From contig JAMPIV010004903.1 in the NCBI GenBank assembly GCA_024509875.1, positions 186,001 through 250,000 of the forward strand: a stretch of DNA of 64,000 nt, given 5' to 3'. The stretch's first letter is position 1. Every line of letters begins with the position of its first letter. The stretch is from Oreohelix idahoensis. Its lineage: Eukaryota; Mollusca; Gastropoda; Stylommatophora; Oreohelicidae. The notes under the pieces were generated by a model. That model saw only the letters and a program-made list of their open reading frames with translations. It ran no database searches and was not told the DNA's origin. Positions 24,494 through 34,735 of this stretch are shown one piece after another. The position numbers and the translations under genes are program-made.

Positions 24494-25548
24494 TATACTA
24501 TGATGGTCGATACTTCTCCCAGAATATATATGTTAGTGTGCTAGTTACTAGTATTTCCTGAACTCAAGGTAAAGAAGGAACTTTTTCTAAAACTTTACCT
24601 AGGCCTAACGACGCCATAGATGTTATATCATCTATCTATATATTTGATGGATCGTATGTAGACGATTCCTGTACTAGCAGCACTGTGAGTAGCCATATGT
24701 AACATTCCTTATGGGTATGGAAAACCCAAAGACATTAGATGAGCAAATGAACGGAACTTTCATTTGTAGTGAGGATATCTTTTGGATGAACGTCGCTCAC
24801 TTGGACCGGCGCCATGTTGAATCCCACTGTTGGTCTGTTTTTGAATTGTCAATCAGAGAACGGAGATGTCTTATTACCTGATGGCGATACCAAGACCTAC
24901 GTTGTATTGAAGTCTACTCTTTGTTATTCAAGATTGTCAGCATAAAGAAAAACCCTTTAGAAGTTAAAGCCTAAAAGACTTAGCCTGAAAGACTTAGTCA
25001 GCAGAGGTTCTGAAAGGGAGCATTAGGATGACCATTTATTGTTAACTCAAACTGATGCGATTAGTCAGTTGAGATATGAGACGATAGACTATCATGACTA
25101 GATATTTGCTCCAATCATCCGATTATATTTTCATACTATGAGATTGCCAAATTGATGTTGCCACCCATTTATCAAGTATTCAATGATTTATTGTGTTAAC
25201 CTGTTCCAATGAATGTAACCGTGCTGTCAGAGTATGCGTCACATTAAATGTCTGGAAAACGTCCACAGTAGTTCCAGTTATCATTGACTTCCAGCCATAA
25301 GAGTATGAGTGCATTATTACCAACTTGTCAACTCTACAAAACCATTCCTACATTCGCGTATTGACACTCATATTAACACTCATTGTCAACAATACATTCT
25401 TGACGGGGCCTCATTACGTTCCGGGACAAGGTGACCTATATGACCAACACTGTGCCGGGTTTGAGTTGACCACGTACTCTCATCAGGCAGACGAGTACAT
25501 ACAAACATTCATTCCATCAAGCAATATAACGAAAATAACCATTCATCA

Positions 25549-25890
25549 GTGTTATGCCTTTTTAAGCGGCCAAAGCATTTTAGCTGACGAACTTTGATCT
25601 CCCTCATTAGTTCTCTTTTCATACCTAGATTTTCTAGTACCTCCTTATTTGTTTTCTTCTCTTTCCATGAGATACGCCCCATTCTTTTATATATCCTCAT
25701 TTCGAGAGCCTCAATTCTTTCTTCCAAATGCTTATTCATCGCCCATGTTTCTGCACCATACAGAAATGCAGAATATATATAACACTTTATGATTCTCAGT
25801 TTTAATTTGTGAGATAACTGGTAATCAGTAGTAATCCTTACAAATTTGGTAGTCTTTTGGACTTTTTCTAAGTAGCAATAACGAGACGAC
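25549..25890 (-). pseudogene. Upstream part of the LINE RT split by LTR element A
   Basis: The minus strand encodes an RT tail region: TTDYQLSHKLKLRIIKCYIY, FLYGAETWAMNKHLEERIEALE, RMGRISWKEKKTN and VRQLKCFGRLKRHN, ending exactly at the LTR boundary. The next residues of the frame are at 13062 and below. Family similarity fades beyond about 25890, so the LINE is 5'-truncated. The neighbouring plus-strand frames are shadows. Confidence 0.9.
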
Positions 25891-28070
25891 TGAAATACAT
25901 TAACGCAAAATGCTACCAACGCATGCCAAAACCCGCGTCGTTCTGCAAGCGAGACTAATAGTATATACACGATGTGGCAAAGCCAACAGAGGCAAACACG
26001 CAGACAATTTTTTATTTTTTCCTTTTCTCCTCGCGGTAGTATTACTGACGTCACTAAAACAAGTTGGTTTATTTGAAAAATTAAAAAGTGAGACAGAAGG
26101 AGGGAAAAGATGGCCGTCTTGTGTAAAATTTTATTTGACGATTGCCGGTGACAAAATTGAAAATCAAAACCAATATGAAACTGACCATAACAATCATATG
26201 GTAGTATAGCTTAAAGTCCACTGAGCAAGAATATGTTTTAAATAATATGATAGTACAAGTATTAGCCAAGTTATTGAGAAAATACTAAATGTCTACGGAC
26301 GCCGGACCAGACAGACTGTTGTTCCTGCTTGTTTTTTTTTTCATAACGTTAGTGGGGACGGCAGCTTAGAAGGGAGCCATTGAGGTGGTTTCAAATTCGC
26401 TTGGGTAACAAGAGGAGAGGGGAAACGAAACATCTTTTTGTATTGGCATAACTAAAGCAGATTGGCCAATCGACTACCAGACGCAGAGTTTGTTTGGAAT
26501 TATTTTTGTTTTCCAAAAAACTACATTTGAATTCTGGTAGTCGCAAGCTTTAGATTGGCCAGTGCTAATAAATATTAGCAAAAGGCTTTCAATATTCAGT
26601 GCCAGTTGAACAAAATTTTTCATTCAAATACGCTGAGATCAGCTGTGTTAATTGTAAAGTTAAATAAAGAAATATTCACAGTCTGGGCAGTGCAGAGGAA
26701 ACTGAGGCCATTTCTTTGCAAGTCAGCGTCATTTGTTTATATTTCTTGAAATTTGTGGTAAGAATGCTTTATGAATTTAATATGTTTAATCCAACTACAA
26801 AGTTAGATACTGCTATTGGGAAAAGTGAAGGACATGCCAGGAGCAGACATTGTTGAGTCCTCACATTGAAGTGTATCTAACTGATGTATGTTGTCATGAT
26901 TGTGTTTTAATATTATTGCATTTGAATATGTTAGTAAGCCTCTGTGTTCCATGAAAACTGTTTAACATGCCTGAAGCATTTATATTTTATAAAAGAAAAG
27001 AAGAGAAAATCATACCAAAGGAAATGTGGTTACTCCACATTATTTTATTGAGGAAAACTATGTAAACGTACAGTGGCGTATCTGCCATAGGGGCCTGAGG
27101 TGTGGTTACAGCAAGGTGTGAGTCATGTAAAATTAGGGGCGAGTGCACCTGTAATGCACGCGAGGCTGACCCCATATCACCGTAGGAAAATAATAAATAT
27201 TATAAGTGATCAGATGTAAAAGGCCAGGGTGTCCTTTTGTTGCAGAGGTTTTATTTCCTGTTGCCAGCTGGTAACAAGAAACCTGCTGAGTGAGAATAAA
27301 GCCACCAAGTCTCCGACCATTCGTTTATGCTGTCAAAAGATAACGGGAGGAGCTTGGGCATTTTGAGAGATCGAGATTTTCTGCAACTTCATACTGTATT
27401 ATTATTCTACAAGGAATCCCAGGTGATGTGTTAAGCATCTGGGTATATCTGACACTTTCGCTTAATAAACACTGGTATTTCAAATCACACTCAGGAAGTT
27501 TAGGGGGTATGATGAAACTACAGCCCCTCATACACAGTGACTCTCCCTCTTAGATGAATAAAGTGTAAGCTGTGAACATTCCAACAGGAAAGATATATAT
27601 ATTGACTGTAGTGTTAGTGGACAAAGAGTCCAGATATTTGAGTTGATATTTTCTGTAAACTATCTTGTCCTCATTTTCAAAGACCTGTCCAAAAGATATG
27701 GCTGGACAGGCAGATTAAATTGTACAGAAAAAAATATTACTTTTAAAGAAAAACTTAACCACTGGTTTTATTCCCTTCCTCATAAAAAATTAAAGTGTTT
27801 TTGTGTTGTGTACCATCATTTCATTTCTCCCCTAGACACTAGGAACATCATACACCAGACACTAGAGCCAAAATAGTGACCGTGTGAGATCTAGGGAGGT
27901 AGCGTTAGGTTCCCTGCACATAATTGATCATCATCATTTATAGAGTCAGGGGCCTACATGTGCTTGACCTCACACGGTTAATACAGACACGGATTTCATT
28001 CTTTTAGGATACCATCATAACCTTCCCAGCAAATCAAACTTTGCTACAAGCTTGCTTGTTGTTACACAGC
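25891..28070. other. No recognisable gene
   Basis: AT-rich sequence without supported coding potential. CAGTGGCGTATCTGCC at about 27071 resembles a hAT-type terminus, but I found no partner end with a target duplication. A short (ATC)n run lies near 27930. Confidence 0.35.
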
Positions 28071-28073
28071 TTG

Positions 28074-29135
28074 TCAAATCTTGGCACCAACTGAGATACA
28101 CCTACCCTCATTTCCTTCTCCATCAAGTCTTGATCTGAACTTGTTTTTTATGACAGCAACTGCTGAAAACCCAGCCTCGCAGCGATAGGAGGTTGCAAAA
28201 GGAATTAATATCTTCAGTGCTCTCTTGCTCAAGCTTGGGAACTCCTGTTTTACTGAATACCAAAATGTTGGCAATGCCATGGATAGAAACTTCGCTTGTA
28301 GTGAAGAGTCTGATGAAAGTTCTATCAGCTCTTCATCTTCTGCAGTACTGAAGTCCGAAAGAGCACCACTACTTAAGGGATTTTGAACCCACTGAAACCT
28401 GTCACAGTTTTCAGGAAAGTATTTTTCAAAATGAACACTGAGTTGAGATAAGTGTCCTTGAATTATAGAAACAATATCTGCACTAAAATCTATTTCATTG
28501 TCTGGTTTTTGTTCTTTCATTTGACTCAGCTTTCTAGAAATATATTCTCTTTGTTTGCCCACTTCATTCTTATGAACACTTTCTAAATGGCGCTTCAATT
28601 TGCTAGGCAGCATACATTCGACAGAGAGTACTTTGAAACACAAAACACACTATGGACGCTCTTCATTGTTCACAGGAGTGCACGTGAAACCAAAATCTAA
28701 GTAACCTTCGTCGTATTTTCTATACTTACGTTTCCTTTCCTCATTACCACTTTCATTGTCATCCTCAACAAGTTCTCGCTTTTTACTAACACTTGCCAAA
28801 TTAAAAAATCTTTCCATCGTTTATATCAAATAACAACACAATCAAAAACGTTTGAAAACAGAAAATCACCGTGTTACATACTATGGTCGAGCGAGGAGAA
28901 TGCGCGGAAAGTTGATAGGCGGGTCGGGGGAGCGGGACTTCAAAGGCTGGCCAGCATCAAAAGTGAAATTTCTCTGAGGTCACACAGGTCGACAAACACC
29001 AAAAATGAAATTTCCCACAGCTCTGTGTTTTCTTTACACCTAAATACGAAAAAAAAATCCACGCCCATCCACGGCGCCCCTGACTGTCAGTCATGACACC
29101 CCAGGGCGCCGCGGCGCACAGGGTGAAAACCGCTG
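28074..29135 (-). pseudogene. BED-type hAT transposase with internal deletion, and its 5' terminal repeat
   Basis: On the minus strand the element begins CAGCGGTTTTCACCCTGTG at 29135, a typical hAT end. The coding region starts at ATG 28817 (MERFFNLASVSKKRELVEDD). It continues to a BED zinc-finger-like segment (VECMLPSKLKRHLESVHKN) with an in-frame stop just before it. It then jumps over the catalytic core to the C-terminal dimerisation region (FWYSVKQEFPSLSKRALKIL, SYRCEAGFSAVAVIKNKFRSRL). The similarity is to ZBED5/FAM200-like domesticated and transposon hATs. The loss of most of the core leaves a non-autonomous copy. I could not find the opposite terminus near 27.9-28.07 kb. Confidence 0.8.
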
Positions 29136-29155
29136 GCTTAAGTCTTTCACAAAAG

Positions 29156-29395
29156 GCGACGGACCAGATATAGTGCGTTAACAATTGTTCAGCTCAATGC
29201 AACATTGTTCGTGACTTCTGGAGATATCTTGTAGAAGCTCCCTTCAAGTAGAAGTGTTATTAACCTTCTATCTACATCTATGCCAAGAGTAATCTTGCGC
29301 GCAGGTAGATAACTTGGAAGCCAATATTAAATACTCTTGAGTTTTGGTTACTGTTGGACCACTACTGCAAAGCAGGGTAGGCAATCCGTGACAGA
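29156..29395 (+). repeat. Dispersed repeat R1, copy 1
   Basis: This stretch aligns along its length with 49214-49443 in the same orientation. It includes near-identical blocks ccaagagtaatcttg, ctcttgagttttgg and gttggaccactactgcaaag. Neither copy encodes protein. The repeat may be a SINE or part of a DNA transposon; no clear ends are visible. Confidence 0.75.
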
Positions 29396-29399
29396 GAAG

Positions 29400-30398
29400 A
29401 TTATGAAACATTTGGTTCTCCCAACAATGGTAACTTTCTTTGACTGCTTGAATTAATTGCCAAATTTGATCCCTTCCTTCGTGCTCACATTAGTTTAGTT
29501 TATCAGTTGATTCAACCCCTGATGTTTCCCATGTTGATCAACTTACTGTTATTGTTAGATATGTTTCTTCTAGTGATGGATTCCCAGGTGAACGTTTTCT
29601 GAGGTTTTTTTGAACTGAAAGATCACATCGGAGAAAGTATGGCTGAGCTGATACTGAACTGCTTCAGTGAACTTGAAATTGATTTCAGTAAATGTAGAGG
29701 ACAATCATATTTCAATGCAGCTGATATGGCTGGAAAATATAACGGCGTTCAACAACAAATTCTGGAAAAGAACAAGTTTGCAAAATTTATTACATGCGCT
29801 GGACATTCCCTAAATCTAATTGGACGAACCGCAGTTGACTCGTGCATGGATGCAGTGAATTTTTTTTACAATAAATGAGCTTTATTGTTTTTTTCAGCTT
29901 CTACAAAAAGATGGTCAGTGTTAAAAAGTTTCTTGCCTCAAGAGTCAAAAGTTCCTAAGCATTTATCAGACACACTATGGGAGGTAGCCAAAGCTACTGC
30001 AGCTAAAAGCGAAAGTTATGCTAACATTGTTGACGTCCTCAGTCACATTTACTGTGATGTAAAAAAGAGATACTAGACGACAGGCTGAAAATCTTCTACA
30101 CAAAATGGAAGAATTTGAATTCATATTAATTCTTCACCTTTGGACACATTTGCTAGACCAATTTCATAAAGTTAGCTAGGCCCTCCAAAGTTCACAAATT
30201 TCATTGAGCAAATGTGCAGAGATATACAGCTCACTATTGCAGTTCGTATCAAACACTCGGGCTAATTTTGATGAAATTGAACAGCAAGCAAAAATTACTC
30301 TTCCGTGTGTAGAGTACAAAACTGTCAAAAGAAGGCAGAGAGTACGACAAAAACAAAGCAATGATGGGGCAGCGCCCGAAGCTTTAGACGAACTTTCT
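29400..30398 (+). pseudogene. ZMYM1-type hAT transposase, C-terminal half (degenerate)
   Basis: Broken frames encode, in family order: ETFGSPNNGNF (29413), AKFDPFLRAH, DQLTVIVRYVSSSDGFPGE, AELILNCFSELEIDFSKCRG, QSYFNAADMAGKYNGVQQQI (about 29700-29760), ITCAGHSLNLIGRTAVDSC, FFSASTKRWSVLKSFLPQES, and a coiled segment ending RRQRVRQKQSNDGAAPEA at 30380. Frameshifts occur near 29600 and 29878, and a deletion lies near 30076-30200. The piece begins precisely where the copy at 10933-11962 stops. A minus-strand LINE cuts it off at about 30399. Confidence 0.82.
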
Positions 30399-30830
30399 GT
30401 AGTTGTTCTCCATGTCTCAGAGCCATACAATAGGACTGACGACATTTGAGTTGAAGATTCTTATTTTCGTGTTGGACTTGATTTCTCTTGTTCTCCATAT
30501 ATTTCCAAATTCAATGAAAACTCATCTTGCTTTTTGTATTCTTATTTTGATATCATTGTCTGTCTCTCCAATTCTGTTTATATTACTGTTAAGATATGTG
30601 TACGATTTTACATCCTTTAGTGGTGTTTCTTTAAGTTCTACCTTGTTATCAGTTCTTGCATTTATTCTCATAATCTTTGTCTTTTCGCTGTATATTTTCA
30701 GGCTCACTTGTTGTGACCTCTCATCGAGAATGTTCATTTTGTCTTGCATCTGATTATAGTTATGGGACAGAAGAGCCATGTCATCTGCAAAATCCAGATC
30801 ATTAAGCTGTTTAGTCAGATTCCACTGGAT
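30399..30830 (-). pseudogene. LINE RT fragment
   Basis: The minus strand encodes NDLDFADDMALLSHNYNQMQ with the catalytic FADD, then LKIYSEKTKIMRINA, VKSYTYLNSNINR and, after a frame change, SSVLLYGSETWRTT at about 30400-30440. This is the middle of a LINE RT (RTE/CR1-like wording of motifs). Both ends are missing. Confidence 0.85.
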
Positions 30831-30879
30831 TACAAAAGAAAAGGAATCCAGTGGACTTTTAACAGGTGAAAGTAAATTA

Positions 30880-31186
30880 AACACCTGTGCAATTGTGATA
30901 GAATGAATTCTATTCTTTAATTTAGTGATGATGCCAGCTTCTTCTTTTTCAATTGCATTATTTGCTGAACCATCAGTATATGCATGTGTACAGAGCTTTG
31001 CTGGAAATATTTGATCCTTAGTTGCAATATGTTTTCTTTGCGTTTCTGTCTGAATTCCTTTACTTTCAATGCCTGGAATATCAGATTTTAGGTAAGGAAA
31101 GCGCCTTCTTTTCCACCACGGATAATTGAGCTTGATGGTATTTTCTTTACGATTGAGTTTGCAAGCATGGTAGAAATACAATATAC
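30880..31186 (-). pseudogene. RNase-H LINE fragment bordering LTR element B
   Basis: The minus-strand frame contains LKSDIPGIESKGIQTETQRK followed by KLCTHAYTDGSANNAIEKEE (about 30930-30990), the beginning of a LINE RNase H domain with its first catalytic Asp. It runs into the left boundary of element B at 31186, so element B probably inserted into or beside this LINE. Confidence 0.72.
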
Positions 31187-32310
31187 TGTGACACATTATG
31201 ATAATAGCTTTCATATATCTATTTCATTATCCACATTTTTCTTTCACTTGGCTTTCACCTACACACGTTTTGTTAACATAACACCCTCGTACACTCAGAG
31301 CTCTGTCTCTTTTCTTAATTTAGCACGCCTATTTTATTTTATTTTCTCTATTTGCCTTAGGAATGTTTACCAACAGACCTATTTGTTAAACGCACATTTT
31401 CTTTTCTCTATGTCGTATAAACTACGAGGAATGTTTGCAATGAGACAGGAAGACGGAACGCGTAGAAAGGGGCGACTATTTCAAAATAAGTCGTACTTTT
31501 GGCTCAGGGGAAGATAAGCTAATGTAGTTGAAACGTATTTTCGGTAGACAGTAATCAGGGGAAATAATTTGAGTAGAAGGAGTAGATAACTTGGAACCGA
31601 GCGGAAGGATGAATGAATAATTCTCATATATATATCTTGTAGAATCCATGTATTCACGTTGGTTTTTTTGGGGGTAAGTTTTGCTAATACTGTCCCTTCA
31701 GAATAGATTAATGTATAAACTCTGTTCTTTACTGTATAGGGAAAATTCTAGACCATAGCGTATAAATCTTTGACTCTTTGGGGGTTAATAACTTTCTTCT
31801 AACGGGATCTTGTCTCAACATAGGGAGGGGGGATTCCACCTATGAGTCTATTTCTTTATTAATTCATTAACCTATGTTTATTTGTATTTGATTGATATTC
31901 AAAATATTGCTGTTGTAGAGTTTCTTTACAGTAAATAAAATTAACATAAAACTTTATTTACATGTGTTGGTCAGCTTGTCCCAACATATCCCTATTCCAT
32001 TGATATATAGTTTTCACGTTTGTGCGTCCAACTGTCGTCACTTATGTGTGTATGTGTATGTGAGTGGTTTAAATATATATTATTAATATATATTTAGGTG
32101 TACTGTCTGACAAACAAAGTTCTGTTGTAGAGATAGGCTGAACTAGAGGATCTTCTCGAGTCCAGCGACAGACTCATACCTATTTTGTTTCACCATTTCA
32201 CTCGTGAAAATCTATTTCTTATCTTATCTCTCACTGAGTCACCACCTGTTCTAGTTCTATTCAGAAGGGACCAAACTATGTCTTAATTCCCCTATCAAAA
32301 ATCTACTACA
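31187..32310 (+). repeat. 5' LTR of element B
   Basis: 1124 bp, matching the 3' LTR at 36208-39412 apart from a roughly 50-bp indel (about 36415-36465), a longer TA run, and two large extra segments in the 3' copy. The downstream primer-binding site is not obvious: the sequence after the LTR reads aatgagggctcg and lacks the usual TGG start. Confidence 0.92.
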
Positions 32311-33198
32311 AATGAGGGCTCGTTTTCCGGTCATTGAACTCTAATCCTGTGCAAGTACGACAGACATTTTCTAGTTTACCGGGATTTTGATCTAGATTCT
32401 TGAATAGTACCACTGAAAGGGTGCGAATTCTTTAGATTTGTCTTTTCTAGTACATCAGATTAACTTTGTTTCCAAATCAGGATCCAATCTGTATCTAGTT
32501 AATTGACTTAAATCTGATAAATCTTTATAGTCCAGATAGACCAAGAGTATGATTGTCTCGTGAGATTAAGTATATATAAAAATAACATTCCACTAGACAA
32601 ACGATCTGTTTATTGGCTTGCTGACCACACAAATATTTCAAGTGATTTTTTTCCACAGCATTTGTTAGAGTATATATACAATTTGATTTACAGGGTGATC
32701 TTTGTCGGAGTTATGTTATGGATTGACTTTGTAATACTAAGCCGCTGGTAGCGTGTGATTGTTTAACAATCACAGGTTTTTTTAAGCAGAAAGTGTTTTG
32801 AGCTAAGCTAAGGAGCGCGTTCGGACTATTACGTCCAGTTAATTGCCTCCCTTACCCTAACTGAATTCAGGGGTGAACTTGTAGGTGGACGTAACAAATT
32901 ATGGGATTTCCTTTTTCTCCTTTACAATTTTTAAAAATATAAATTTTTTTTTCCACCATAGTAATATTTTTTTTAGTCAGTTGATTAGTCTGATCTACCA
33001 TTTATTTGGCGTAGTCGTCTGCATTAGGAGCTTTAATTGTCAGATAATAGCAGCGATAGATTAGATAACTGATAATAAGGAGGAGGTATCTTAGGTAATA
33101 ACAGTATTTTCTTTTCTGTACTTTTCTCTAATTGGTACGGAACCAGTGTATCCTTTTTCTTCTTTCTTTCTAGGGTAAGACTCAGTCAGTTATTTACA
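32311..33198 (+). other. Untranslated leader of element B
   Basis: An 888-bp AT-rich leader lies between the 5' LTR and the gag start. No gene is recognised. A string resembling a gypsy primer-binding site, TTTGGCGTAGTCG, occurs at about 33005 but lies far from the LTR end. Confidence 0.55.
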
Positions 33199-34320
33199 AT
33201 GGCAGAGCATGCAAAGCTTAGGCAAATGCTCAGAGAGGAAGCAAGGGAAGAGGGATTACACGGAGAAGAAGCGAAAGCGTTTGTCAACGAAGAACTTGAC
33301 AGATATGATGCGGAGAGGAAGGCTGATGAAGCTAGGGAGCAGAAGAAAATTGAGGCAGAAATGGAAGCTCGCAGGGCAAACGAAAGAGAGAAGAAGAGAC
33401 AGCATGGGGAAAGAGAGAAGGAAAGACAGCATGAATTGGCTCTTAAGGCTTTAGAAGTCCAAAGCCATGAGACTGCCTCTACTCCCAGCAATGGAGAGCC
33501 GTCTTCTCCTCATTCTTTTTTAACTGATTAATACTCAATCTACCCAACTCACAGCTATGTCTTTTGCCCTTGAATCTTTCCCAAGCCCCAATGAGAAAAT
33601 AGAGTGTTATCTAGAAAAATTTGAGAGGATGGCAAATCTGTACGGTTTAAAAAGATCGCGTTGGTGTTTGAAGCTTTCTTAGGCTTTAAAAGGTTCTGCG
33701 TATGATGCGCACGCAAAACTGGAAAGCAGCCAATAAGAAGATTACGACATGTTGAAGAAGGCGTTGCTCGAACGGTTCGAAATGAACGCTAAAAAATTTT
33801 TGCAACTGTTCCGTAATAGCATGAAGGAGAACACTGAAACTTTTCAGCAGTTCTCTTTTCGTCTGAAGGGATACTTGACAAAGTGCCTACAGCTTTCACA
33901 GCTTCCCTCTACCTATGAAGGACTTGAGGAGTTCGTTGTAAGCGAACAAATAAAGAACACTTTGTCAAGTGACACCCGTGGATTTTTGGATGAACAAGGA
34001 GCAGAAAAACTAGAGGACATTTTGAGCAGGGCGGAACGATATGTAAATGCGCTGGCTGAACTGCCTAGAGCAAAACGTAAACCGACAGAAGAACCTTCTC
34101 GGAAGAATAATCTAGAACAGTCTTTTCATTCTTCTCACCACCATAATTCCAGAGAAACTGTACCCCAGAACCATCCCCAGGAAAAATCTTAATACTTTAA
34201 AAACAAGTACCCAACTAACAACAAAAATTCTGATCAGCCCAATCACCCTACATGGCAGCGCGGCCAGAGAGGACAGGGTGACAGGGGAAAGACCCCTGCA
34301 CACGGAACATATGATCAGAG
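33199..34320 (+). pseudogene. Element B gag (broken)
   Basis: The N-terminus MAEHAKLRQMLREEAREEG leads into a strongly charged coiled coil, as in element A gag. After a stop at about 33529 the capsid-like part follows in other frames: FALESFPSPNEKIECYLEKFE, YDMLKKALLERFEMNAKKF, ENTETFQQFSFRLKGYL and TLSSDTRGFLDEQGAEKLED (33749-34040). An H/N/Q-rich tail follows, then an in-frame stop at 34190. Stops or frameshifts occur near 33530, 33678, 33735 and 34190. The domain sequence matches SCAN-like gag proteins of gypsy elements. Confidence 0.82.
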
Positions 34321-34329
34321 CGAGCACAC

Positions 34330-34735
34330 CGAGCCTAAACGCATCGGACGCTTGCAAACAGTCTCGCAAGGAAGAATTAGTGTCAGTAATTCTCAACCTG
34401 AGGGGGAGTGGGCCCTCTACGCGAGGTACTGTTATTTTGAACGGGACTTCAACTTATTGTCTTTTTGACACGGGGCTTTCTTTTGATTGCAATGTTCCAA
34501 GACACTTGGTCAAACCCGGTCAAAAGACAGAAGACACCGTCAAATATTGTGGAGTTTTCAAAGGAGATGCACCCATTTCGGTTCCCATCGCATTGGTGGA
34601 GATACACTCTGAATTTGTCAGAGGTGTGATCAAAAAGCTGTTATGGATGACCCGATCTACCCAGTCATACCTGGCGGTAGATATGTGTTTATTGGGAAAC
34701 CGGAAGAGCCAATTGTTGCAGCAGTAACCACAAGA
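34330..34735 (+). pseudogene. Element B aspartic protease
   Basis: The frame contains TVILNGTSTYCLFDTGLSFD, where DTG is the catalytic triplet (about 34467), followed by a flap-like segment VKYCGVFKGDAPISVPIAL. A frame change near 34640-34700 moves to GGRYVFIGKPEEPIVAAVTT, which leads straight to the integrase linker. It would have cleaved the gag-pol precursor. Confidence 0.78.

Larger units (their letters stand above)
13063..25548 (+). mobile_element. LTR element A: Ty3/gypsy retrotransposon with Gmr1-like gene order
   Basis: The element is bounded by direct LTRs starting TGTTACC and ending TTCATCA, with 5-bp target duplications (gtgtt). The 5' LTR is 1393 bp. The 3' LTR is also 1393 bp once its nested LINE and the 10-bp duplication are discounted. 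Internal order is leader, gag, aspartic protease, integrase, reverse transcriptase, RNase H. Placing integrase before RT is typical of Ty1/copia, but within Ty3/gypsy it defines the Gmr1 group. The chromodomain-less integrase, DSG protease and YLDD RT motif support gypsy affinity. Two LINEs have inserted into it (18534-18987 and 21230-24493). Gag and pol contain frameshifts and a nonsense codon, and the N-terminal part of RT is missing, so this copy is inactive. Confidence 0.93.
20882..25548 (+). repeat. 3' LTR of element A, interrupted by a LINE
   Basis: The LTR occupies 20882-21229 and 24494-25548. The break is the nested LINE with its 10-bp duplication tatactatga (21220-21229 and 24494-24503). 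Discounting these, the length is 1393 bp, identical to the 5' LTR. Confidence 0.95.

Noticed and set aside
27071..27090. Possible hAT left terminus CAGTGGCGTATCTGCC for the BED-type hAT
   Set aside because: It does not match the right terminus CAGCGGTTTTCACCC and no 8-bp duplication pairs the two sites.
33005..33030. Primer-binding-site-like TTTGGCGTAGTCG as evidence for a longer 5' LTR of element B
   Set aside because: The 3' LTR and the tatac duplication fix the LTR end at 32310, about 700 bp upstream.
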